From assembly GCA_004352715.1 (NCBI GenBank), contig SCFE01000114.1:727728-791727 (forward strand): 64,000 nucleotides of DNA, in the 5' to 3' direction. Positions 38,470-50,746 of this stretch are shown one piece after another (within the stretch, counting starts at the first letter, position 1; each line of letters begins with the position of its first letter). This stretch comes from Hofstenia miamia (lineage: Eukaryota; Xenacoelomorpha; Acoela). Below the pieces are notes generated by a model that searched no databases, was not told the DNA's origin, and saw only the letters and a program-made list of their open reading frames with translations. Made by a program: the position numbers and the translations under genes.

Positions 38470-39976
38470 TTGGAATATTATCTCTTTTCACATTATAAAA
38501 TAATTTATATATTCACGTGAATTTTAAATTTTCATCAGATTATTTAGGTTACGCCATATGGATTCTGCGAATGAGTGGCTTAGCACAACTGAACCAATAC
38601 ATTTGGCACAAAAACTTTATCCCCATTTGGAGTTATAAATCAAAATTAATTGTAACACGTTTGTATCAGTGCAAGTAGTTAATTGGGCAATAAATCTTGA
38701 TGGTTTTCCAAAACTTTTCTAAAATCCACCATACATGTACATGCGGGTCAGTTCTTATATCATGTTACCGTGTTTTCATTGTTTCCCAAATTTGATTTAT
38801 TATGTTTATCAAATATATAAAGTTATTAAACGAGATTCACATTTTTATTTATAAATGTACGTGGCATAATTTTTTAGTAAAGTTTTTTGAAATAAAAAGT
38901 TCAATCGAGTTTGTTTTTAGACTCTCCACAAATCAATTGCTTAGCTTATTTTGACCTTTAGATTTCAAGGAATTAAGAACAAGTATAAACATGTATATAT
39001 ATATATATAAATAAATATATATATATATATACATAATAAATGGTATTTTGTATTTAAAGTTGATAGAGACAATTTAAAACTTTATGACAAAATAACATTT
39101 ATAATATCCCATTGTTATAAACTCATCAATTTTATTGTGGATAACCTCAAAGAATATAGTCTAACTAATTTATCGATCAGAGTTTAACCATTAAAACTGC
39201 ATTGAAATCAATATATATATATTTATTAATATTTCCAGACAGAAAAAAATTCTTCATAATTTTTTCATTACATTTTTAAGAAGATGTTAATTTTTTAATC
39301 CATATGCATGTATAAATAATGGCCAATCGATAATGCTATTTACACAGGATTTGGTGTGATATAATTTTGACATTGTATTAACAAAATTATACCTTGCTAA
39401 AGGTCTAATCTTTCTCAGTTATGTTAACACACGGATACAAAAACGTTATGCAAACAATTTGATATTTTTCAACAAGATTAACTAACATGATTATTTTTTG
39501 CATAATATAATTGCTAAACAATTCATTCAAAATTTAAATTTTCAAATACAAGCAGGCTTTGTTTTTGCTTACCAAAATTTATACACCAAGTTGAAAATCA
39601 AAGACCACGCCTCAGATAAAAAATGCTCACTAGTTCTAATCTACAGATTACTGTTTTATTCACTGTGTACAATAGGTTTATGACTGTTTGCCATTCTTTA
39701 TGGCCATACCACCATCATTTGATCATTTTTATGAAACGCTTGAAGTTCCCCCTCTTCCTCCCTCGTAAAACATTTTTCATTTTTTCAAAAGTGGAATTAA
39801 TTGAAAAATTTAAAATAAAAGTCTATTTACACCACTAAAAAAATATGCCGTGCATTTTTACAAATAATTTGATAGTATAAATTTTAAATTGAACATGAAC
39901 TTGAAATCTGATGTATATATGTTTGTTTGTAGGTTAAGTACGCAGTTTTTTATAGGATCAATATCATTAAAAGTAA
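38470..39976. other. AT-rich DNA, no gene seen
   Basis: (TA)n-like tract at about 38994-39031. Plus frames at 39498-39683 and 39623-39838 are unrecognised. Confidence 0.55.
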
Positions 39977-40270
39977 GAAACCAATAAGTCAAATATAATT
40001 TATCAAATAATGTGCACCTGTGGTGAAGATTATATTGGTTTTTCTAGTAGGCAACTATCAAGAAGAATTAAAGAATATGAGACCAGTTCTAATATATCGA
40101 ATCATCTAATTAAGTGCGGACTAAATTTTGAAACATAAATCTTACATGAGAGATCAATGTCAAGTCATTTAAAAATCAATGTGAGTATTTTTAGTCATGG
40201 GTTGCAACCAAGTTTAAACACAAAAGAAGGCTATATTTATAAATTAAACTTGCCACTTTTTAAAATTTAA
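39977..40270 (+). pseudogene. Penelope-like GIY-YIG C-terminus
   Basis: The plus frame opens at 39977 and runs to TAA at 40136-40138. It includes NIIYQIMCTCGEDYIG, then SSRQLSRRIKEY and SNHLIKCG: the conserved I-Y-x-I-x-C-x-C-G, YIG, R-x-L-x-x-R-I-K-E and H-L-x-x-C features of GIY-YIG domains in PLEs. After the stop the same frame continues with SLNTKEGYIYKL, matching the usual C-terminal tail, so the stop is a mutation. The RT is missing upstream. The hammerhead-like core at 40327 follows. Confidence 0.85.
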
Positions 40271-40326
40271 AAAATTATAATTATTATTGTAAAATCTAGT
40301 AAATTTAGAGGGAATAATTTGTAAAA

Positions 40327-40351
40327 CTGACGATGACTTTCTAAGTCGAAA
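40327..40351 (+). ncRNA. Hammerhead-ribozyme-like core (PLE tail)
   Basis: CTGACGA, then a hairpin GACTT-TCT-AAGTC (perfect 5-bp stem, one unpaired T before it), then GAAA, then ATATATC, which can form a two-pair stem III ending in the T-C cleavage step. It lies about 60 bp after the GIY-YIG tail in sense orientation, as known for PLE hammerheads. Stem I is not evident, so activity is doubtful. Confidence 0.55.
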
Positions 40352-41021
40352 TATATCTGCATGTTCTTATTAAGGCATATTATAGCAATACCAAATTAAA
40401 TAACAGTGATTTATCTGATGAGGCCCCATAGTGATTTGTAGCAGATGTGTCACGTTGGAGGTTTTTGCAGAGGAAATATAAAATATAGTCAGCGCTAGAT
40501 ATCTTAGACAAAAGTTCAAGTAATAAAGCCATGGTCGAGATTAAATTCCAAAAAGATGGAAATAGTCATAACTCTAGTGTACATATGTATGTTTGAAGCC
40601 CTGAAAGTGTAAGCATTTCTTAGAATTCAATGGGAATCCACTTGAAAGTTTAAATATATGTTGAGCAATTTTGTAAGAGAGATTGGATTGGGCTAGCGAG
40701 TTCTATATAATAACGTTCACTGACAGTGTCAAATTCATTTTAACCATGGTATTTGAATAACAAAATTAATGTGAATTGATTTTGAGATTTTATTAAAAGA
40801 CATCGCGAGATTGGACAGATATTAAAAGTGATTTATTGATGATTAGCGGGCAGTTTTGTAAATTCTCAATCAGATTTCCTAGTATTGTTCATAATGAAGT
40901 AATTCATTCATTAATTTTAATGCTTAGGGATTGTGACATCAGATTGCTTTCGCATTTACTTCTAGACATAACTCTATCCCTACATCAAATTATAAAAGGG
41001 CTTTAATAGGTTTGGTTGGCA

Positions 41022-41099
<78 letters not shown>

Positions 41100-44000
41100 A
41101 CTTAGTGAAAAAGTCAAAAAATATTAAACCATGGGTCAACTAATAGCTATGATGGTAGGGATTTGCTAAGTAATAAACGAACACTTATATTAGTTTATTG
41201 TGCCATCAAATGATACTTAAGCCATTTTGTGAAATTATACTTCATTTTTTGGATAAGTCTTAACCACAAGAGATTTCGGTAGACAAAAATTATTTTATAT
41301 GATATTAATTTTAAGTGAAATCAAAAAGCAATTTGAATTATAGATGACGTAAAACACTTAAATTAATTTGGTCCGATGCTTCTAATATTAATGACAATGA
41401 TACAAGAACGCTTATTAACGCAGAAAACAGTTTGTAAAAATACTGTACAATTTAGCGGTCTAAATTCTAAACTTGCATACGGGCAGTATGAATTAAGTGG
41501 TGTTAAACTAAACATTGGTTTGAACCAATCTTGCTATATTCTGCTGCATACAACGTAATTCTGGGATCAATTCTTGTCATTGGACGAGTGGTTGTTCTAA
41601 TGATGGCATTTCCTTCATTTTTGTCATTGGTCTAGACGGTTGGCCTTTGACCTGGGACGCCGTGGATATTGCCGGGGGGTGTTTTACTGACGTCATGGAT
41701 GTAATTTTACTAGTTTTTGTGTTATTTATGTGACCTAATTTAGTTTGCATTTTTTTTACTTTTTACTTTCCCACATAATTACATTTTTTACTTTCCCACA
41801 TTACCTTACATTTTTTTTCATTACTTTCCCACATTTAGTTAAATGTTTTGCTAGTCTGAAAAATACAAAATAATTTGCTTTTGCAATAGATGGTTAAGGT
41901 TGTTCCCTAACATTTGTTAGCATTTGTTTTTTCAGATTTTATATTTATATTTTAAATTTAGATTATATTTACAATTTTTAAATAAAATAAAAAATAATTT
42001 CGTTTTTGGAAATCAACAAAAATGTATTCAAGGGTTTCATTACGAACGCTGTAGCAAGGCCTTCTTTAAATTAGAAGATTTAAATCAATGCTAGCCCAGT
42101 TAAGCTACTCTTCTTTAAATTCTTCTGTAAAAATTATTAAATATAAATGCATTTTGTAAGAAGATAAAATTTTTGTAGCTGGTAACAAGACAATTGCGTT
42201 TTTGAATATATTTTCCTTTTATCCGACTACGACTCTCTCCTAAATTATAATAATTATTGACTAATTTAGAATATTAATTCCTATTGACAATATTGATGGT
42301 CTTATATAATGACTTTAATTTACAAATTATTAAATTCAAGAACGCTTATTGAATTATTCTCTAATTCAAATATCATAAAGTATATCTTCTCGCCTTCCCT
42401 GAAAAATCAATACGGAATTCTTCAATTTCCTTCCAAGTACTCATAATATCCCTCTTATATCATATAGCGGTTTGAAATGGAATTACATTATGAATTCAAC
42501 AACTTACATTGATATAATTTTTTTAGCCCCATTGAGTTGGATAGAGTAGACGGGCCCACACCCTCCTTAGAAACTGTCGTACTTGCCTCGACAAATTCAG
42601 ACGCCAGATGTTCAGGCTTTTAAATTAATGCAATATAATATAAAATTTCATCCAATTCATGTCCCAATGTAATCACAATAATTCAAGAACATAATATTGG
42701 CATCCCTGTTTTCATAATAATGTTTACTAAAAGTTTAACTAGTGTCGTAATTTTTTCCTATAGTAAATTTGTAATATTTCTAATTGTTTCTTCTTCCTGA
42801 TTAAAAGAGGTCTCTTATAGTTCAAAAAAACTTCTTTTTTTAGGCTTATGTTCTTAGAGTGAGAAACATTCTTAAAACTTTAGTTTCCTATCTTCAATTT
42901 TAATTAAAAATGGCTTTTAAATTGCGAAATCAAACTCAAGATTTAAATTGTTAGAAATTTCCAATTTGGAGGTCCTATTTAATTATGTTTAAGTTTTGAT
43001 TAATCTTTTGGTTGTAGGAACTGTAATATTACTTATATATGCAATATATATGTAATAAGCAATGTATGTAATTTTCAATTAAAAATGTTAAAAATTTCTG
43101 TCCAAATTCGGCTAATTCCCATGATCAAATACTGAATGACAGACATCAAATTTCCTATTCAACTTTGAGACCGAAAATCTCTTAGACTTAAAAAAAATAT
43201 ATTCTAAAATGCATTTCACAATGGTCTAAGATAAATTCAATCCATTAAAGAGTTCATCTATATATCTTGTTCTAATTATCAATAAATCAACTGGATGTAA
43301 ATACCATATTAAGATCACATGTTTTAAATCACATTTTAATCTGTATATAAATATTAATATTGTTAAATATACAAAAATGCTACTACCAAAAAAAATTGAT
43401 GCAATTTAACCTATTTAAATGTAAGTGATTTTATTTTCGATTCGAGTATCGGTTAGATGGACATTAAGTAATTCTATTCATCACGTCAAATTGGTGTATT
43501 TTAAGAGTAAGTTAAAGGATTAACAACTGTTTCAATTAAATTGGACTTGCTAAAGAAATCTACCAGCCTCTTGTTATATTTACTTATTTGTCTTTGTGCT
43601 ACCATTTTCTTAGAAACGAAATTCAAAGTATACCAAGACGCCAAAGTGAGTCAATGGCGTCAAAAGAATGTACGAAATTAGAAGGTCTTGAAATCGGTGC
43701 CAAATTAAATGAAAACTCAATAAATAATTTTAAGCAAATTTTTTGTAAAAAGTAGTGGAGCCAATTAATTGATGGATTTTTGTGCACATCACCAGGGCGC
43801 CAAACATCATAATGAAAAGTACATCTTCGTGAGGTAGACAACTGTCGCGTTTAATTATCTTGCTCTGACTCCGAAATTCGCGACTACATGAGGGAACCTC
43901 TGTTGGTATTTATTTTTGCAAAAAACCTCACGCGCGCCACATATTCTAACCAGTATATGACAAGACTTTTGGTCAACTAAGTATTAATAGAAATTTATCT

Positions 44001-45240
44001 ATTATCTGAACATAAGTTTTTTATTGTCGTAAAGACCTGTTCAAGCTTCATAATATAATTCATTCTCCTGCAAAAATTTGTTAAGGATAAATTTTGCAAA
44101 ACACATTTATTGTGTGCTCCCTTGAGCTTACTTTGAACTAAGTCGAGTTATAGAAGCAAGCAATCGTGTATTGTACATAAATTTACAGGAGGTGGAGTTA
44201 CCTATTTATTACCACTTACGCTTTATGGTAAATATACTTTTATAAACCAACCACTTAACGGTGATTAAGTCACTCTTGGTCTTTGTTATCCGCCTTCATC
44301 ATATCAATTGACATCAGCACTGCAAACATTGTGGAACTGCGATAAGAACCTTCCTACTGACAATAAAAGAGCATATGAATAAAAAATCAAAAAGCCAATT
44401 TTATTCTTATTGCTAATATAATTGTTTTCACCAAAATCTAAGCAGGACAAATATACTTTATTACCCGATGGAAATAGAAAATTCGCTAAGCTTCAAAATA
44501 ATGCTAGAAAGCAATAACATATGGAGTATTAGGTATCTTAAGAATCAATAACGAATATGAAATATTGTCTATAGTCATCATTCTTTCAATTCCGAGTCAA
44601 AATTTGAAACTTAAAGGCTTGACGAGGTTGTATTTATATAACCTTATTCTCATATTAGATATGAATTGATTTATCATATAAGAAAAATGCGGCTAGATGC
44701 AAAAAAGTTCCAATTTCATGCAATTTATTAGGTTGTGATCAGGTAGGGAGTGACCCTGATGGTGTCAACCAATCACTAATATTTGACATGAACAACACAA
44801 TATGTAGACATCTTTCAAGATGCTAAGTAAATATTTAAATTTCATTTAGTTGAAAGTAAGTAATTAAGAGATTGTAAAACTTACTGAAATTCTCTCAATG
44901 TGTGTATTCTTGGAATCAATGGATTTCTGTTCTTCCAAAAGAACTATAGCCTGTATAAACTGAATTCAATAAATCAGGATTAATTTTTCTGCAATTAGTG
45001 TGAAGGTTATTTAGTCATATACAAATTTTTAGATTTGCAATACTTCCCGTAATTATGATTAGAGTTTGATGAAATACTCAGTTATATTCCATCATTATTT
45101 CTGCTGAATTTCATCTTAGTATGAATAATTATAGTTGCAAGACAACTATCTCTAATGATTGTTATAAATTAATTGCGTTTACACTGCTTATTGGTAGTTA
45201 CAACAACATAATTATGAAAATTAAATATATATATATATAA
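40352..45240. other. AT-rich DNA, no gene seen
   Basis: Long (TA)n tract at about 41025-41099. A less AT-rich patch at 41570-41700 has two ATTGG words and a TGACGTCA octamer at 41688-41695, followed by three ACTTTCCCACAT copies (about 41765, 41790, 41823). Frames at 41376-41558 (+) and 43623-43841 (-) are unrecognised. Confidence 0.5.
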
Positions 45241-45244
45241 AATT

Positions 45245-45345
45245 TTACTAAGAACTAAACATCCGAAAATAGCAGAGGCAATATATATAAAAGAAGCAAC
45301 AAAGGGTAAATTATTAAATCGACAACAAAGCATGATGGCCTAAAA
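45245..45345 (+). pseudogene. Penelope-like element C-terminal tail
   Basis: The plus strand gives RTKHPKIAEAIYIKEATKG, then LLNRQQSMMA and a stop, matching in position and character the NYPIAIYVKETKK tail behind the GIY-YIG domain at 16.6 kb. The endonuclease core and RT upstream are absent; a (TA)n tract (45224-45240) lies just before. The hammerhead-like core at 45425 follows in sense orientation. Confidence 0.65.
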
Positions 45346-45415
45346 TTTATTCTAAGTGTATGTAATAAGATCATTTATATTTAGTGTAGTTTATTGTAAA
45401 TTTAATTACCGCATA

Positions 45416-45518
45416 TTTTGTAAGCTGACGAGGATGGTAACACATCGAAATCGATATTTAAGACTGTCGTCACATTCAAATAGTATTAGAAAGCTCAGTT
45501 TGCTTACACATAATATAT
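45416..45518 (+). repeat. PLE 3' segment, original copy
   Basis: This 103-bp segment, ending in the (TA)n tract at about 45512-45530, recurs at 47285-47387 with three substitutions. Confidence 0.9.
45425..45459 (+). ncRNA. Hammerhead-ribozyme-like core (PLE tail)
   Basis: CTGACGA, one unpaired G, hairpin GATG-GTAACA-CATC, GAAA, then TCGATATT, where AT...AT can form a minimal stem III before a T. The layout equals that at 40327 with a different hairpin, including compensatory bases, which suggests a folded RNA. Stem I is not evident. Confidence 0.55.
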
Positions 45519-45519
45519 A

Positions 45520-47055
45520 TATATATATATTACGTTAGGAAATTGAAATTCGCGGATAATTTAGGACTTCAGATTTAAGTATACTATTTGATTTCGTTCT
45601 TCAAAAGATTAAAAATTGAGATGTGAACAGAGTAGATAGCTAATTACGCAAATCTTAGAAAGCATCGAAATTTTAATGGATGTTATGGGTTTCAACAATC
45701 ATAAGTAGTTGCTAAATGCTTTAAGTGTCCTGACCATTATCTGCTTGCATTTAAGCGACTAGATCACATAAATATCAATACGCTTGAAGCATTTTTTAAG
45801 AAATGTGTCATACATACTATGTACAGGTTGATGCGACAACTTAAAAAATTTAAATTTCCATCGGCGTCATTCAAGGTCATCATTTAGCGTTCAACCCGAA
45901 TTAGCATCGATTTTACATGGAATATATATGCATGATCAATTGCATAGAATGAATGTTGACGATTTTTTTAAGACGTTCTTGAAGTAGATATAAAATTGAA
46001 TGCAAGTTACTAAAGCCACTCAAAATACTGTAGAAGTCTGTCGCAATATGTCACATGTATACATTGGTTAGATTCCTCAAAATATTGTTTGAAATTTATA
46101 GGTAGCTATTCAGTACTGAGTATATTTTGGATTCAAAATTATATATTTATATAGTTGCAATGTTGTATATTTAAGTAGTTGCATATAAATGAACGCGGTG
46201 ATATTACTTGTAAAAAAATTAAGAGCGCTAAAGTATCGACCATTTCTGCACTATAGAGCGGCTGAAGCGGCTTTCGTACTCTTAAACTCCTTCTTGATAG
46301 TACTCTAGCAATGGAAGACGTTTCAAAACGGGAAATTTCTTTTTAAGTTATTTTTGCTTTGCGTTAGGCAGCGAAGTCTGTTAACATAATAATTGTAAAC
46401 AATTCCCCATTTGAATTCAAGTGATTAAAAAAAGAAATTATAATATGCTTTTAAAATTTTGAAGATTTCAATGTGCTAACAATGTGCAGACGAATGGTGG
46501 TCAAAATATAAATTATGTATGATATTTAGGTTTAATCTTGAAATAATTATATTTACATTACAAAGACTCTGATGTTCAACATTCTGGAGATAGTGATGAT
46601 AAGAGTTCTTTATAAAACATTTACACCAAATTCGCGATGATTAAATTACTCTTGATCTGGAATAAAATATATTTTTTATGTGGAGTTTTTAGGGATGTAA
46701 ATTTAATTAATAATGATAGACTCACTTTTACTTAAAAGCATTGTAATGTTGAATCCGACTAATTAGAGATATTCAAAATAACTAGAGACTTGTGTTAATT
46801 CAAAGAACGTTTAAATTTCGTTAATAAATATATTACTTCATCTCGAAAATAAGTGAAAACCTTCAACTGGCTTTTCATCTCATAAAAATTTAAGAAAAAT
46901 AATTTTTCTACATCATATTTTTGCATCACATATATATTTAAAAAAAATTAACTTTTAACAATTTGGTTTGATAAAATTTTGAATAAATTTTTTTTACTAA
47001 TTTAGCTGATTCTAATTTTAAAGAATACATTTGTTCTTAATGCCCTTATTTTTTG
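45520..47055. other. AT-rich DNA, no gene seen
   Basis: No frame or repeat that can be supported. Confidence 0.6.
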
Positions 47056-47283
47056 TAAAAGATTATTTTTTTCAAGTCAATGCCTCTTCTGCAGGAGATG
47101 AATGAATTGTGCAAATAGAAAAAAATTATTAAAATTAAATTTGAAATTATAAGCATTTTCTATATTTTAGGAAACCACTACTGCACGTAGAACAATCATA
47201 TTATTCTAGGTAACAGCATTTTAAGAACAAACAATGCATAAAACCTGGATGAATTAACATTAAACACGAGGATGAAATCTTTA
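47056..47283 (+). repeat. 228-bp direct repeat, copy 1
   Basis: Starts TAAAAGATTATTTTTTTCAA and recurs apparently unchanged at 47389-47616. The two copies flank a 103-bp PLE tail segment delimited by single Ns. Confidence 0.9.
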
Positions 47284-47284
47284 N

Positions 47285-47387
47285 TTTTGTAAACTGACGA
47301 GGATGGAAACACATCGAAATCGATATTTAAGATTGTCGTCACATTCAAATAGTATTAGAAAGCTCAGTTTGCTTACACATAATATAT
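47285..47387 (+). repeat. Displaced copy of PLE 3' segment
   Basis: Matches 45416-45518 over its full 103 bp with three differences and includes the hammerhead-like core (47294-47319). It is bordered by single Ns at 47284 and 47388. An unmatched fragment with no element body points to a gap-filling product or a contig joint rather than transposition. Confidence 0.85.
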
Positions 47388-47388
47388 N

Positions 47389-47616
47389 TAAAAGATTATT
47401 TTTTTCAAGTCAATGCCTCTTCTGCAGGAGATGAATGAATTGTGCAAATAGAAAAAAATTATTAAAATTAAATTTGAAATTATAAGCATTTTCTATATTT
47501 TAGGAAACCACTACTGCACGTAGAACAATCATATTATTCTAGGTAACAGCATTTTAAGAACAAACAATGCATAAAACCTGGATGAATTAACATTAAACAC
47601 GAGGATGAAATCTTTA
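47389..47616 (+). repeat. 228-bp direct repeat, copy 2
   Basis: Second copy of 47056-47283. It continues into unique sequence after 47616. Confidence 0.9.
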
Positions 47617-48920
47617 TGTATATGAATGACATTTCTCACTTAGTGTTAGAGACGATGTTATATTAAAACCTCAACTCAAAAATCAAATAAAATTTTATAG
47701 CATTTGGCATCACGTTTAGGGAGATGAGTGTGTTTATTCTTCTCTCATGTTTGCGCAAAAACAAATTTCCAAGAATTATTAAAAAATACATATCATTTCA
47801 AAGATGTATTTTGGGGGAAAAATTGCGTCAATTTTCATAAATTTTCCATCTTGATTTCAATGGAAACTATTAATCCTAGACAATCTAAAATAACATTATA
47901 TACCTTCCTAATAGTAATTGAACAATTTCTAGAAAAAAATTGTAATTAGGTGATAATCAAAAATACCTTTGACGTGAATAAAGAGAAGTATATGGACAAA
48001 TATGGAAACCAGCATTTTTGTCATCCGTTAAATGCGCCAACTTTTGCTAAATAAAACAGAGTGATGGTGAGACACATTTCATTCATTTGTAAAATTTATT
48101 TCGATACGGTCTAAATGTGCGCAATAAATCACAAAATTATTGAATTGGATTGTCGCCTCAGTACAACGACCAATCAACTCGAAGAGATATACGCCACCTA
48201 ACGTAAAACTTATAGAATTAATATTTTAACAAATTTTTACATAAAATTAACATATTTGAGTTTTAAACAATTGTCCTTAATTTGAACAATAGTAGAAAAG
48301 AGTAGGGAGGCGCACACCTGTGGAACTATAGCTGCATTAATTAAAACTTACCGATGTATTTATAGAAATATTGCATTGGACATGACCTAATAATCTGTCA
48401 TGGCATGGACACTTCAGACTGATCTACACACGATTCTATATTTTTCAAATTTACTCTAGTTGCAAACAAACTGACAGTTGTACTTCAGTCCTAGTTTATC
48501 CAAATTTTCTCAAGTACAACTACACTCCAATATTACTCCTAGCAAAGCAGAAAACCAAATATAGAGGTAGCACTTTTTTGTAACCTGATATTTAAATGGA
48601 AGCATGACACGACATTTAGCTTCTATAAAAAGAAAATTTCACTCTGTGATGTAATGCAAAAAGACTTCCCCTACCAAACACAAAATTGAAAAAAATACAA
48701 TAATATAAAAATTTTCAATATTTGTAATAGAGTGTATATAACAATTCTCACAATTGAAATGCTAATATTTGGGAATGACATTAAAAATCATTAAAAATGA
48801 ATTGGAAGTTTCTAGGTTAAGGTGTGATAGCAATTAATTCATGCACAAATTTATTTATTTTGGAATTATTATTAAATAAGTTATATGCTTCTTCAAGTGA
48901 TTATACACAGTTGAAAACCT
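47617..48920. other. AT-rich DNA, no gene seen
   Basis: A 73-codon plus frame (47728-47949) is unrecognised. Nothing else is visible. Confidence 0.6.
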
Positions 48921-48922
48921 TA

Positions 48923-49897
48923 CAGTCCAAAACAAAAATAAATACAACAAAATATTTTACAAAAAATAAGCACAACGTGACAGTTTGAAAACAAAACGTC
49001 TTCCTTTATATTTTGTGGGGAAGCCACGATGACTGGCTACACACTTGAATCTTCGAACACGAAAGTTGCTTAGTTCTGAAGAATACTTGAGCTCAATTAT
49101 TTTGTAATCATTTGGTTATTCTTTGGGGCTGCTACTGAGCTTTACACTTAATTATAGCCCAGAGGGTTTCAATGGAGTGGATGTATGCACTTTAACCAAC
49201 CTATTCTGCCTTCTGAATACGGAGTTCTTCTTTCCGTATTTGACAGTGTGTCGATGTATTATAGAAAGCGGAGAAACAGTAGGCACAACTGTTCACCAAG
49301 AACTTTTACGTTTCAGAATCAATTCATAATCTTTTTAGGGAAGTCACCTTCAAAGACAAGATTTAAGTCCTTGCTTCAAAGATGTTCAAGTGGATTGGGA
49401 CAAAACTTGTTGGTGTTTAGCACAGAAAGCTCTCATTTTAACATCTTTGAAGAGGTGCCACTAATTGGTTAATTATATTCGTATACACTTTTTCCTAACA
49501 TGTGATCTTGAAGTGCAATTTGCCCAGTGCTTTGAAGGTGATTTTTCCGCACAGTTAAGAATCGTATTTGTCGTTCAGGTAACAGTTTCTTCCGCCCACA
49601 ACATTTTTTCTTTGAATTCGAGTGTGCTTTACCGACAACCTTAGAAAACACCCAAATAATAAGATATTTTTCTATAAGTGAACCTCGGTTCAAGCAATTA
49701 GACGATATGGTCCTTAAATATTATATTCAACTTCTATGTCTTTCATCTTGCTGAACTTTCTCTCATGTGGTAAATGATATTTAGTTGAACACGTAGTTGA
49801 ACGGTAGTTCAACACCCAACACATTTTGACCACATCTAAGTGAAAACATCAAAAATTTTGGTAAAAACATCTTGTGCTTAATTTTTGTGTCGCACTG
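48923..49897 (-). mobile_element. Tc1-like transposon 2, decayed
   Basis: The left end CAGTCCAAAACAAAAATAAA and the right end, inverted as CAGTGCGACACAAAAATTAA, give an imperfect terminal repeat starting CAGT. Both ends have TA outside (48921-48922 and 49898-49899). The length is 975 bp. The minus-strand interior holds the N-terminal half of a Tc1-type transposase; the C-terminal D/E blocks could not be located, so the element is internally deleted or heavily mutated. Confidence 0.7.
49080..49693 (-). pseudogene. Tc1-family transposase fragment
   Basis: The minus frame at 49469-49693 reads IIWVFSKVVGKAHSNSKK, then CGRKKLLPERQIRFL and VRKNHLQSTGQIALQ. This matches the order of the paired-like DNA-binding domain: recognition helix with S-x-V-V-x-K-like spacing, the GRP[R/K]K hook, L-[T/S]-E-R and the R-K-N-x-x-x-S-T-x-x-I-A helix. 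Downstream frames hold RAFCAKH (family 'R-L-x-F-A-K-x-H') but the catalytic DDE blocks are not recognisable. There are many frameshifts and stops. Confidence 0.65.
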
Positions 49898-49899
49898 TA

Positions 49900-50587
49900 C
49901 ATCTAATTACTTCATCAAGTTCATATGTGCTAATGATTTCCATAAATTACTCTCTCATCATTTCTTCATTCTGGAAAAGTCTTTAGAAGAAGAAGAAGCA
50001 ACTTATAACTTATTTCATTGTGGACAGTAATTCTATAGGTTTTTCCTTCCTTTCCTTGTAATTTAGTAATATCTACTTGTAACTAACCCTACGCTTCTAC
50101 TACAATTACTACTACTACTACTATCAGTTAAAAAATGTGTGTAGGGTAAAATTTAATCGAAATGAAAATCAAGAATAGTGGCAATATGATTGAATTTGAA
50201 CAAAAGTGCAAATCCATGCGGAAATCGATGATATTTGCAAACATGTGAAGATGTCTATTAATTTTGCATAGAATGCACAGAGTGGAAAGTTTGAACGCAT
50301 GCAAATCAGTGTCATTGAGTTATCCACAGCTAATCACAATTATTTAGGAAGCCATTCCCATTTTCATAATAGCCCTTTAATATCTTGGTAGTGAACAAAG
50401 TATTTGTTGGGCTGCAGCTCCTACTCTACTTGTAGGGTAAGACGCGTCACTAGCATTGGAGAACACCTTCGATATACATCTTCAACACTTTCATTGTTAG
50501 AGCTTCTACTTTTTCATGATAGTCAATAGATAATCAATGAATGTATACAATTTTATCTTCTTTCATCACAGAGATTAGGGCCGAAGT
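49900..50587. other. AT-rich DNA, no gene seen
   Basis: No supported feature. A short (TAC)n-like run occurs at about 50098-50123. Confidence 0.55.
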
Positions 50588-50699
50588 GTAAAATCCGGTG
50601 TAAATCGGTTGGAAAATTGTCGACGCCGGTTGACCGGCCGGTCTGAACGGCAAAACATTTTCCTACGTCTAGGTAAATATATACATGAAAAAATGCAAC

Positions 50700-50739
<40 letters not shown>

Positions 50740-50746
50740 ATATATA

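Noticed and set aside
47056-47616. 228-bp repeats as a transposon target duplication or LTRs
   Set aside because: They flank only a 103-bp fragment, lack terminal signals and have single-N borders; an assembly artefact is simpler.
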